Shown: one piece after another, positions 21,998-32,650 of the stretch | Layout: each line of letters starts with the position of its first letter | Position numbering within the stretch: position 1 is the stretch's first letter | Origin: Cichorium intybus | Lineage: Eukaryota > Streptophyta > Magnoliopsida > Asterales > Asteraceae | Reading direction: 5' to 3' | Assembly (NCBI GenBank): GCA_023525715.1 | Contig: CM042013.1 | Span: forward strand, 81,961,994 to 82,025,993 | Length of the DNA stretch: 64,000 nt | Made by a program: the position numbers and the translations under genes | Notes under the pieces: model-generated | What the model saw: the letters and a program-made list of their open reading frames with translations, nothing else | Database searches by the model: none | What the model was told of the DNA's origin: nothing

Positions 21998-22300
21998 CTA
22001 TTGAAACTTACATTTTCGAGCCTTTTTAGAGGCAAAGTCATTAATAACGGTATCAACATCAATATTGTCTAACATATCTTTCTCTATGCATAACGTAGCC
22101 AAACCATTCAATCTTTCTTGTGACATTGATGATCTCAAATAGTTTTTTAATAATTTTAATTTTGAAAAACTTCTTTCTGCTGATGCTACGGTAACAGGCA
22201 TAGTTAATAAAATTCGATATGCAATGACAACATTTGGATAACAATCTTTATATTTAACAAACTCTAAAATTTCAATCGCGGACATATGTCGATTTGGCAA
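21998..22300 (-). pseudogene. hAT transposase, C-terminal dimerisation region
   Basis: A 100-codon frame with a central MPVTVASAERSFSKLKLLKN followed by YLRSSMSQERLNGLATLCIE. The string SAERSFSxLKLIKxYLRSxMxQERLxxLAxLxIE is the hallmark of the hAT dimerisation domain in TTF/ZMYM-type zinc finger transposases. The ending DVDTVINDFASKKARK is also typical. Only the last of the protein is left; the BED/TTF zinc finger and the RNase H-like core are missing. The preserved frame suggests recent deletion from an active parent. Confidence 0.88.
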
Positions 22301-22534
22301 AATCGTTTGATGATTGTCGAGAGTCGAGACTGAAGTTGAACCATAGGTTGTCGATTGTCGATTGTCGATAATCAGGAGATGATTGTCGATTGTCCAATAT
22401 GAATGACAAAAACAGAAATTGAACGATGATGAAGACTGAAGAGGCAGAAATCGATTGTCGATGATAAACCGTGAACGATGATGTACGACGAATAGATGAT
22501 GAAAAAGAATGAAAGCGAGCGGAGACGTGGGGCT

Positions 22535-22592
22535 TTAATTCACGGCGTTTAGGTATTTTAGGCTTAATTCACGGCGTTTAGGTATTTTAGGC
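22535..22592 (+). repeat. Exact tandem duplication, 29-bp unit
   Basis: Two identical copies, 22535-22563 and 22564-22592, with core CACGGCGTTTAGG. Confidence 0.9.
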
Positions 22593-22649
22593 CCCATATG
22601 CGATCCGGTTACATACCCAAAAAAAAAAAAAAAACAAAAGTATACGCAA

Positions 22650-22735
22650 AAAGCACGAGAACGGTATTCGAACCTGGGTCCTTTGTGTCACATATCCAAC
22701 GCCCTTTCCAGCTGATCTGCATTGATTTTCAAATA
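22650..22735 (-). repeat. tRNA-like (SINE-type) segment
   Basis: On the minus strand it contains GGTTCGAATACC (22663-22674), a perfect polymerase III B box, preceded by tRNA-like sequence with AGCTGGAAAGG as a possible A-box region. It is not a functional tRNA because the arms do not pair into a cloverleaf. An A-run at about 22620-22634 lies on the plus strand beside it. Confidence 0.4.
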
Positions 22736-22858
22736 TATTTTGCTAAAGATAATACATATACTAAACATGTATATATATATATATATATACATATATATAG
22801 ACGAGGCCCTGGGCGGTCGCCCAGGTTGCCCATGCTCCAGGGCTGGCCCTGTGGTTAT

Positions 22859-23501
22859 GGATGGGGTGGAGTTCGAATTAATATGGTCTTTATCTTAAGT
22901 TCATGAGTGCTTATAAAAATAAATTCAAAATTCTAAAGTTTTTTTATTAAAGACCGGTCAAAATAGTGCAAAGATATGGATCGATCGGAGCTTATGGAGA
23001 TCATTCATAAGATTGTTAGAAGATGGAGAACACTTAAACAACTATGATAGAAATTGAAAACAATTTGTCACAATAAGTTGGCGGAACTACAAAAGAATAT
23101 TATTTATGAGTTAGACGAAAAGCGAAAACTAAATGGAATATTGAGGGGTGAGAACATATATGGTGACCAGAGGGATTTTGATTGATGGTTCTTGGATTGT
23201 AAAGGCCATTTTGGTGAAAAATGAGCTTTTCAATGGTATATATCGTCAAAATTTATAGTCCAACGCTAACAGAACTAAACAAGTTAGACTTTTATTTTAA
23301 ATATTATTCCAGAAGTTGGTCTACTGTTTCGACTACCTTGATTAAGGAGGTTGTTTGGGATTATGGAGGTGATAAATTTCTAGGGTTAATTGGTTTTACT
23401 TTTAATCTTATAAAAAGGTACTAGGATGTTGTTAGACATGAAGTTAATGTGGTAGAGTTTGAATTTTTTTTGTTTAAACGCATAATTGTTGTAACTCCTC
23501 C
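22859..23501 (+). pseudogene. LINE (non-LTR retrotransposon) reverse transcriptase remnant, left part
   Basis: Fragmentary frames follow the plant L1-type order. A TRGILIDGSWI-like string (about 23168-23200) precedes the reverse transcriptase. Then VVWDYGGDKFLGLIGFTF, corresponding to the family's VWxCGxDKAPGPDGFTF block, and a following IKRYW string (about 23340-23430). Stops and frame changes separate them. The remnant is cut by the hAT element at 23502 and resumes at 25158 with SSLITL, the block that normally follows. Two independent hAT insertions (21743 and 23502) have hit this copy. Confidence 0.7.
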
Positions 23502-24544
23502 CAGGGCCGGCCCAATACATGGGCGAGCTGGGCTTAGGCCCAGGACAACATAAAAAAGGGGCATCATAAGTTCTAGTCCATTTATAGCTCATATATACCG
23601 ATGGCCCAAAAAAATTAAGGTCCATACTCCATAGTCTGATAGTCGCGTAATCCTAATGCGAGAAGCGAAAGCGAGAAGCGAAAGTGCAGGCAGGAATAAT
23701 GCGATTAGAAAGGAATCGTCGCCTTGGAACTTGGAAGCAATTAAACCGAAAGGCGAAAGTATAGAGATTGAATCGAGGAGTCGGGAGTCCTATCCGTTAG
23801 GCGTTAGTAATCGGTAATGGTATAAAGGATTTCATCAGTCGCTCAAAATCATTTTCAATCATTCAATCGGAACTCGTTTTCTTTTGCTCGTCCGCCTATT
23901 CGATCGATCAATTCACCGTTAGCCGATTATTCTGGTTGATTTCGGATTGTAGTTTGAACTCACAATTCTGAATTTCTGATTTTGGTTTCACGGTTTAGAC
24001 CTGAAGGTTGAATCGAACTCGGAATTCCACTCCATCTCGAGGTTTTTTTTTTTATTTTTTAGGTATGCTAGTTTTCTGATTTGAGTGATTTTGTAATTTT
24101 GTTTTTCTCGGTTTTGATTGGAAGACTCAAATCACTGAAATCAGATTATATAGTTTCTGAATTTTTGATTTTGACTTTTGAATTGCAGAGTCTGAGATTC
24201 AGTTTTGATTATAAGACTAAAATCAGATTGGATAGAGGCGGCCGAAAAATACCAAACTGATGCAGCATCACTGATGGGTCTCTCTAGTTTTCTGTCATAT
24301 TTTGTAGTGGTGCCAAAGTATAATGTTATGTTCGAGTGGTCATAATTTTCCATTTTCTTATGGTGGTCGGTGTTACATTTTCTTAGACTACTTTGTGTTT
24401 GTGGGAGTTAATGTTACATTGGTCCTGCTTCTTAGCTAAATTTCGCTGATGCCTGCAACTACATTGTCATTCTGCTATCACTATGCAACTACATTGATGT
24501 TGCTTCTTAGTTCTTAACACAGTTGACAACAAATACCCTTGGTA

Positions 24545-24761
24545 TAGAGGTTCCAAGTTCTAATCTCACTCCCTCCCTTTCCTCATAGGGAGTGTTAGGT
24601 TTCAATCAGGGGATGGCCACTGGCCACCTCTCTACCCCCGTAGGTGATTGACCTGAACCACCCTGCTGCCAGGTGTGCGTGGGTCCCGAGGTTGCTTCAT
24701 CAGGGTCATCCAAATGATGGGTCGGGTGGGGTCATCGGTTATCAAAAAAAAAAAAAAAAAA
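24545..24761 (+). mobile_element. 5'-truncated SINE
   Basis: Begins a few bases before a degenerate B box (AGTTCTAATCTC, 24556-24567), continues through a C-rich body and ends in an 18-base A-run (24744-24761). The direct repeat CTTGGTA flanks it (24538-24544 and 24764-24770). The A box is missing, so it is truncated. Confidence 0.55.
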
Positions 24762-24947
24762 GACTTGGTAAAGAAGCTAATTTGGCGATTAAAATTAAGA
24801 AAGGAAATAAAGACTTGGTAAATGTATCTATATGGAACCAATATATTTTTGTTTAGGGAAAATTTGAATGATCAGTGGTTGTGTGAAAAATTTAAGAGCT
24901 GTCGATTGTTATTTTTTTTTGAAAAAAATAGGTATATATATGGAACC

Positions 24948-25097
<150 letters not shown>

Positions 25098-25157
25098 GCA
25101 TTAATTCAATATCTCGTCCGGAGCATTGAAAACCAATGGACCGGCCCTGACTCCTCC

Positions 25158-25189
25158 CTTATAACCTTAACTATAAGATAAAAAATTTA
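25158..25189 (+). pseudogene. LINE reverse transcriptase remnant, right part
   Basis: Continues the LINE frame interrupted at 23501. SSLITL here occupies the place of the xxSFITLIPK block of plant LINE reverse transcriptases. Similarity fades after about 25190. Confidence 0.5.
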
Positions 25190-25990
25190 AATTTATTAGA
25201 AAGTTGAAAATAAATAATTTCAAAAACGGTTATGTTAATGAAATTCAATCCATTAAATAAAATTTAGATTATTATGTTTCAAAATATATATTTAATTTAT
25301 TTTGCATGATGAATATGTACCTATCAATAATAACTACAAATAAAATATAAATATAAACACAAACATACTATATCATTAGCGAATACCATCTTCAATCTAA
25401 GTATATCATTTTTATTCTTAAGATTGATTATTTTCCATATCATACAAAACTACACTTGAATAACTTATTCATCTTTCAATAGATTAAATTAACTTATCTT
25501 AGTATATATCATCACAACGTTGAAGTCCCTAGTTGAAATAAAGTATTTTCATGTGGTTATATTAAACCACATATTTAATAAAAATAAACTAACTTCAGTG
25601 AGTATTTATTTTAATGACAAAACTCTCTAACTTCTAATTAATCTTATGGTATTTTTAATTTATAAAAGTTAATTGATATTTAGGATACTTAAAACGATGA
25701 AAAATATAAAATATCATATATTTTTTCAACTTTAACTAAATTGGTTATTGAATGTTGATAAAAAATTATTAATTTTAAAATACGGAATTTTTGCGTTAAA
25801 TTTAACTAAAGGTATTTCAATTGATAAATTAAATATCATGATTTAAAAAGGCTTATGAATTGAAGTAGTTAAAGAGTCAAAAATATGTTTCTTATAACAA
25901 AACATTCATGAATTATTATTTAAAGAACGATTATATACTAAAGTTTTAAAAATCACTAATTAGTTTAAATACAAAATAACAATATATCTA

Positions 25991-26124
25991 TTGGTGAAAC
26001 TATATTCTGATGGGATGGACATCTAAGAAAACAATTGTGACCCAAACTTAGAGTCCGCTAATGTTAACTTATAATAAAGTTTCAGACCATCATGTACCTA
26101 CACATGACATATATAATAAAATTA
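25991..26124 (+). repeat. Direct repeat, left copy
   Basis: Matches 26452-26600 over roughly 130 bp (shared ACATCTAAGAAAACA and GCTAATGTTAACTTATAATA blocks, then CACATGACATATATAATAA). The right copy has about 20 extra bases. Confidence 0.8.
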
Positions 26125-26451
26125 AAAACATGTTTTTTGTCAACACTTAAAAGACTAAATACTAATGTTTAACTAAAATAAACTACTGTAATTAATAAAA
26201 TGATATCATTATAATATCATTATAATATCTAACTTTGTCAAAATATTTACAATTACAAACTAATGATAATGTTTGTATTGATTTAATAAACATACTAAAA
26301 GCATGTTTTTACGTACATTTAATTTTAAAAATCACATCTACAATAAAACTAAAATCATGTTTCATCATCAACTTTAAACAATTAAAGACTAATATTTATT
26401 TAAAATGAATTACCATGCTTCATGTGATCATATCATTATAGTATATAATTT

Positions 26452-26600
26452 GTTGATGAAATTATATTCTGATGAAGTAGACATCTAAGAAAACAGTTGT
26501 GACCTAAACTCAGAGCTCGCTAATGTTAACTTATAATAAAACTTCAGACCTTCGTGTACCGGTTCATTTAATTTTACACATGACATATATAATAAAATTA
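26452..26600 (+). repeat. Direct repeat, right copy
   Basis: Partner of 25991-26124. It ends exactly where gypsy-derived sequence begins, so the pair may reflect a duplication linked to that insertion or its truncation. Confidence 0.8.
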
Positions 26601-26601
26601 A

Positions 26602-27650
26602 TTCGGAAGGAAAGACCCATTAGAGTTGTATCCGCGTGTATGGGCGTGATGAGCTGGCTACCTGAATTGATTCGGATAGCCCAAGAGTAGGTGGATAAAG
26701 TAGAACATGTAAAGACTAAAGAGCGAACGCATGATTAGTTATGTAGATCAACTTGATAAAACTTTGCAGCGATTGAAGACTTTTAGAGGCCGAGTGTGGG
26801 TACATAAACAAAGCGAGGCATGAAAGCTATTGCTAGAAGATGCACACTGTTCACAATATGTAGTACACCCGGGTAGTACCAAGATGTATGGAACGTTGAA
26901 ACTATTGTATTGGTGGCCAGTGATGGAGCAGGACAGTGGGAGATACGTCGAGCAGTGTCTAACGTGTTTACAAGTAAAGTCGAATCATCAAAAGCCGTAT
27001 GAAGAAATTTAGCCCTTACCAATACCAGTGAAAAAGTGGGACGGAATTACTATAGATTTTGTGACAAAACTTCCTCGGACGCAGTGTGGGCATGATACTA
27101 TATGGGTGATAGTGGACTGACCAACTAAGTCTGCGCAGTTTATACCGATATGTGAAAGTTTTCAGGTCAGGAAGTTAGCCAAAATCTATATTGACGAAGT
27201 AATCGTCGACATGGTGTACCAGCCTCTATCATATCCGATCGAGATAGCCGATTTACTTCCCAGTTTTGGTAGAGTCTTCAAGAGCATATGGGTTCCACAA
27301 GTCTTGATGAGCACTGCTTATCATCCGCAAACTGACAGGAAAAGTGAGAGGACTATTCAGACATTGGAGGACATGCTTCGAGTGTACGTCATAGATTTCG
27401 TCGGAAGTTGGGAAGACCACCTACTTTTGTAGAGCTCGCATACAATAACATTTACCACTCCATTATACAGATGGCCCCATATAAAGCATAATACGGAGCA
27501 CCGCGCCATACCCTGACTTACTAGACAGAGGTACGAGAAAATTCGTTAGCTGGACCGGAGATTGTAGCCCAAACTGAAGAAAAGATTAGAGAAATTCGGG
27601 ACCACTTAAAAGTTTCTCAAAACCGTCAGAAGAAATATGCTGACCGACGG
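26602..27650 (+). pseudogene. G2 integrase, multiply broken
   Basis: Blocks in order on the plus strand: an HHCC-type region (VVHPGSTKMYGTLKLLYWWP, then CLTCLQVK near 26960), the start of the catalytic core (TIDFVTKLPRT near 27050), the VPQVLMSTAYHPQTD block (27290) and SERTIQTLEDMLRVYV (27345). The second catalytic Asp block (SDRD-type) is lost in a scrambled stretch at 27210-27290. At least four stops or frame changes. Inactive. Confidence 0.85.
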
Positions 27651-28091
27651 GTGAAACCCTTAGAATTTCGAGTAGGCGATATGGTTATGCTAAAAGTTTC
27701 CCATTGGAAAGGTTTGATCCGTTTCGGGAAGGAAGGAAAACTAAGCCCCCGTTTTATCGGCCCGTTCCGAATATTTCAAAGAGTAGAAGTCGTAGCCTAT
27801 CGTTTGGAGTTACCCGATGAACTACAAGGCATTCATGATGTTTTCCATATGTCACACTTGCAAAAAAAATTATTTGATGAAGCTCAACGAGTGCCCCTAA
27901 CCGATGTCGAAGTAGACGAGAAACTTAGATATTCGGAGCAACCGGAAAGGATATTGGATCGAAAAGTAAAACAATTGTGCAATAAGAAGATCAATATGGT
28001 TAAAGTGCAATGGCGTCATCATAGAGGCTCTGATATGACTTGGGAAGTCGAAGAAGAGACGAGAGCAAAGTACCCCCAATTATTTGCATGA
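27651..28091 (+). pseudogene. G2 integrase C-terminus and chromodomain
   Basis: A 146-codon open frame. The first half holds FRVGDMVMLKVSHWKGLIRF, SPRFIGPFRI and IHDVFHMSHLQK, the GPY/F-type integrase C-terminal module. The second half, from about residue 98, is a chromodomain (ERILDRKVKQL, NMVKVQWRHHRGSDMTWEVE) ending in EETRAKYPQLF. Chromodomains of this class guide integration into heterochromatin. The frame is intact but detached from a functional core and is a fossil. Confidence 0.88.
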
Positions 28092-29360
28092 ATCCGAGGA
28101 AGAAATCCTTTGGAGGGGGAGAACTTGTAAGGCTGTCTTCTAATTGGTAAGTGTTTAAATTTGACTCTTAAAAATGGTTGGCAGTTCTTAATGTGACCAT
28201 TCACTTTAAAGGGGTAATTCAGTCATTAGTAAAGTTGTGTAGAGTAAGAATAGTGATGAGGGTCATAAAGTCGGGAAATTGAATTACATATGTTGGAATG
28301 ACCTTGTGATTATATATTGTATGCATTATAGTCATTTAAGCAGGAAAAGTGGGCAGGGAGACTGTCCTAGTGCAGTTAGCGACGCTATCGAGTTTAGATA
28401 ACGGCACTAAGTGTAAGTACATTGCTATATCATGAAAAATGTCAGAAAGTAAAATGTTGTATAGATTGCTACGCTCTGTGAGAAGATAGCGACGATATCT
28501 GTAAACCGACTTAAAAATACAAAATCTTATTAAGGGTTAGTTTTGTGAGAACAAAAGCTTGAAAACACTCTCTATGAACAGGGGGAACTCGTTGGTGACA
28601 CTTGAAGGCTCAATTGGAAGACCAAAACCCTAAGAAATTAGAGAATGAGGGTTGCCTTGCATACTTGGAGGTAAGAATTCAAGTTGTTGCTTCTGATTTC
28701 GAGTTAGTTTAGTGGAAATGTTGTAATTACAGAATATATAATGCAAAGTATATGTAATTAAAGAGATTAGAGAGAATTATCATGAGATTATCTTGGAAAA
28801 AGGGGATTAATCCAAATCCTAGTGTGATAAATGATTGTTAAGTTACCATTAGCCCTAATCCTTGCTGAATCTTGTGGAAATGACCTCTGAATGAGGTCTA
28901 CAATGATTAAGTCGTTATGGTAAGGAAGAAAGGTTGAACAGCCTAGTTAGCGACACTAATTATCTAGGTAACGACGCTATCATCGCGACCAAGTTAAAAG
29001 ATCGTAGGGCCTTTGAAGATAGTGACACTATCTATATTGGATAGAGGCGCTAAGTTTTAGGCAGAAGATTTATTCTTTTCTTTTTCAAGCAGATTTTTAG
29101 TTAGCACAAATACCCTTATATCTATGGGGTATAACTGAATAAATAAAGAGTAATGAGGCAGTTTCCAAGGTATCTATGAGTGTGAATATATGTGTGGGAC
29201 AATGTAGGTACTTTGGTAAGATAAAGGAATAAGGGCACAATTACCTACCGACACATACTACATAGAGCAACTGCCTAATATCCGTATAAGGTAAGTAATC
29301 AATACTTTACCTTTTTATGATGTGTAATTGTGGAGTTTTCATGACTCAAGGTTACCTATT

Positions 29361-29657
29361 GAGCCTTTGTGGCTTAGAGTTCATATTGGTCTTAGTGGCC
29401 GGAGTTCGGGCCTTACAGCCCATCCATATTGTGAGGGCCTTAGTGGCCGGATGTTCTCACACAAAAGGGGGTGACAGTGAGTCTTTGTGACTCGGGACCG
29501 TGGGGGTTGAAGAGGGGACAGATGGGTGATTGGAGGAATTGTGAAAAAACTGGGGTCATGATGTTATGTGGTGAATGTGTGATTATGTATTTATGTTTTC
29601 TTTATGATATTATATTCTATGATATGTGTTGATTATTTATTGAGCTTTTGTAGCTCA
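29361..29657 (+). repeat. TTTGT-loop hairpins with compensating stems (G2 LTR)
   Basis: Three hairpins share loop TTTGT but have different, fully paired stems: AGCC/GGCT (29362-29374), GAGTC/GACTC (29479-29493) and TGAGCT/AGCTCA (29641-29657). Between the first two lie GGCC-TTAGT-GGCC (about 29426-29441) enclosed by TGTGAG/CTCACA. Confidence 0.85.
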
Positions 29658-29661
29658 TTAT

Positions 29662-30731
29662 TGTTAGTTCTATATGCCCAAGGATGATCATAAAATGATA
29701 TTACTAATAATACATGATCCTATGGGGTCACACCAACAACAAGTTTGACACCAATTGATCATTTGGAATGTTAAATTTGATTTAACATCAAATGATACTA
29801 AACTTGCAATTTAATCTTGTGAGTTACTATTATTATTTGAGGTAAATAATAATAACTCCAATAATAAAGGTTGATTACAAATTTGATATGTGATGAATTG
29901 ATCATGTATAACAATTAAATTGTTTAAGTTGTTAAATGATTTAATTGATTTATAAGTAAACCTTTTATTTAATTTAATTGATGAATTAAATAAAACATGT
30001 ACATTATATATATATATTTATGTAATTTATAATGCATGGTTAAAAGGTTTAATTACATGATTAATGGTTTAAGTGTTACTCCATTAAACTCAAGTGTGAA
30101 GGTTTATTATTTATAAACTTTGGATTATAAGTTTATAAACAATAAAAAACAAAATATATAAAATGTTTATATTCCTCCACCATGGCCGGCCATATATGAG
30201 CATGGTGGAGCATGTGCATAAAGTCAAAAAAAGGCATGAAATATTCTCTAGTCTCTCAAGGTTTGACCATGGGTAGAATACATTCTATTTCTTTAATGAG
30301 CATGCAAATTACTCTTGCCTTTAAGACCATTTTGGCCGGCCATTTCAAGGGTTGAGAGGCACTTCATCACACTTGAAAACATCAGCCAAAATACTCTAAA
30401 ACTCTCTCAAGAACATAAGCCAAAATCGTTTTTGCTTTTGAAGAAAAAGGGAGCTTTATCTTGCAAGTTTTGAAGACTAGCATCTTGGGTGTTCAAGCTT
30501 GTGGTGGACTAAGCTATAGAGGGATTCTAACTTGATTCCTTGTCATCATTTTCGTCCAAACTAAGCTCATTGAAAAGGGTATGATCTTGAACTCAATCTA
30601 TGCTTCTTCTTCATCTTATCTCTACATGCATGTAGCATGATCCTCTTGAAGAGAAATTCGTGTTCATGATTCTTGCTTCCGTTGCAACTTCAAGTTTTTG
30701 AAACTAATTACATGAACTATGATTTCCAACA
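29662..30731 (+). repeat. 5' LTR of Copia C2
   Basis: Starts TGTTAGTTC and ends TTTCCAACA. Contains two GGCCGGCC motifs (about 30185 and 30332) and an AT-rich TATA-like block near 30004-30024. Identical by eye to 37452-38521. Confidence 0.96.
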
Positions 30732-30733
30732 AT

Positions 30734-30746
30734 TGGTATCAGAGCC
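30734..30746 (+). other. Primer-binding site of C2
   Basis: TGGTATCAGAGCC, two bases after the LTR end; complementary to plant initiator Met tRNA. Confidence 0.95.
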
Positions 30747-32650
30747 ATGGCTATATTGCATGTTTAGATAATAAGTTTATTTGGATAAACTTGGTTTTTG
30801 GAAGCCATGAATGTTCATCTTCTTGAATGCAATGTTCATGCATGGCTTCTTTGGCAACATGCAAGTGTTTAATCTATGATTTTATGTAACCAACTATATT
30901 TTATGTTTGCATGCATTTGGTTACATAATTGTTGCCTTAGAAAAACAAAGTGTTGATTTTCTTATGATTTTATGTGATAAAATGGTGCATAAACAAGCCA
31001 AGGACCATATGATGCATGTTGTGTGTTTATATTCAATATGGTTGTAATCTATTCTTTTATTCAAATGGTTTGTAATAATAATTAGTTATTTCCTTCTTTT
31101 ATTCATTTTTGTAAGCATTAGAATAGTTGTATTCTTGTATATCTTTATAAAATGTAACAAGAGAAGGAGATAAAGGCATGAGAAGCAACTACCAAACAGC
31201 AACATTTTTCCTGCCATGGCTGCCAATTTCGAACCTGTTAAGGAGGGTTTAAAAAAATTCATATCTTGGTATTTTGATGCTATACTTGTTGGTAACTTTA
31301 ATATCTAGTATATACAATAAGTGTTGGCAAGTGTAAGCATCAATTTAACCAAGAATGAAGTGAAGGAAACAACAAAAACAACGAAAACCCTCCTGTCAAG
31401 GGCTGTTTCTGTCGCAAGCATCAAGGAGGGGAAGAAAAAATCAAAAGCTCATTCCATGGTGCCAAGAAAGGAAGTTTCAAGTATCATTTGATGTTATAAG
31501 AAGCTTGGCAAAATTGTAGCCAAATCGAAGATCATTTGGTTGAGTTTTTGTCACCTTTTTGTCCCTAGGTTTGGACTTGATATTTCATGTATGGCTCACA
31601 TGAAATATCAAACTAGTTGGCTTGTGTTTATGCACCCATGCATGCATGTGATGATTGAATGTTTTATGATTTTATGTTGTGAATGAAAATAAGATTTTAC
31701 ATGCTAGACAACCTAGATAATTAAACATAATCATCAAGGAGTTTGTAATTTTCAAATTGACATATAAAACATAAGATGTAATACAATTGGTTTTATTAAA
31801 ATGGGTTTTGTTATAAAACCTATAAAGTCAAGTTTTGAAAATGAATGAAACAAGAAATAAAATGGAGATTTTATGAACTCTTACAAACTCCAACCCTGAA
31901 TAATAATGGTAATTATTTAGGATTAAAATTGGTTCTATTGTATGTGATCAAACTCAAACTTAATATTGGATATTAATTGTAATCTTGACCACAATCAAAG
32001 AATCAATAAAATGGAGATTTTATGATTAAGGAACCAATTAAACAAAATAAGATTTTAATGGTACCATGTTCATTGGATGCATGCAATCTACATGATACCA
32101 TATGTTTTTCAAAAATTAGAATTGTAAAACATACAAATCCCTTTCGAAATACAAATCAATGCCGTCCCTCTTAAAGACACTCATGTATCACTTGCATATC
32201 CTTGTGGGAAAAAGGTTACCTAACCACTTGGAGTCTTCTTGTGATATAAGAGGTAGTTTTGCAATATTGATGGGATAAAGGACACCTAACCATTAATAGT
32301 TGTCAAAACTACACGTCCGTTTAAGTGGGATGATTTGTTTGGAAATCTTTTGTGATAAAGGTCACCTAAGCATTAGAATTCCAAGGCATAGATGGGATCA
32401 AACATGCCAAACTTATAAATGTTATAATGGGATCCCATAACTCTAGAAATTATATTTGGATATAATTGGTAAACCGTTACCTACCTTGTTGATTCGAATA
32501 GGCGGGATAAAGGATACCTAACCACTTATTCGTATTGCAACTTGGATTCTAGACCTTAATTAATTAAAGTTTATGAAACATAAAAGGGTATTAATTATTA
32601 AGGACTTAATATCATAATTTACTAAATCGAACCTTGTTAAAATTTTGTAG
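30747..32650 (+). other. Long 5' leader of C2
   Basis: 1.9 kb between primer-binding site and gag start, without a long frame. The last 350 bases are organised as repeated hairpins. A packaging signal would be expected in this region, but nothing identifies it directly. Confidence 0.7.
32199..32545 (+). repeat. Conserved-loop hairpin array in the C2 leader
   Basis: Four units carry a loop close to GATAAAGGACACCTAA (about 32207-32223, 32273-32289, 32354-32370, 32505-32522). Stems differ but pair: GTGG/CCAC; TATTGATGG/CCATTAATA plus an outer GTAGTTTTG/CAAAACTAC; TTTGGAAATCT against AGAATTCCAAG; and GATTCGAATAGG-type against TTATTCGTATT. A fifth, degenerate loop lies at about 32470. Two other palindromes, ATGGGATCCCAT and AATTATA/TATAATT, lie between units. 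Confidence 0.75.

Larger units (their letters stand above)
21743..22850 (-). mobile_element. hAT element with transposase remnant
   Basis: The ends carry CAGGGCC-type termini (left CAGCAGGGCC, right GGCTGGCCCT), bounded by the perfect 8-bp repeat GTGGTTAT (21735-21742 and 22851-22858). The interior retains the C-terminal dimerisation region of a hAT transposase on the minus strand. It also has degenerate TGTCGAT repeats near 22310-22460, an exact tandem pair of a 29-bp unit at 22535-22592, a tRNA-like segment and a short (TA)n. Deleted and inactive. Confidence 0.8.
25190..26601. other. AT-rich intergenic DNA
   Basis: No coding sequence recognised. The only structure seen is the dispersed direct repeat at 25991 and 26452. 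Confidence 0.5.

Noticed and set aside
22650..22735. Possible tRNA gene
   Set aside because: The B box is perfect, but acceptor and anticodon arms do not pair; more likely SINE-derived.
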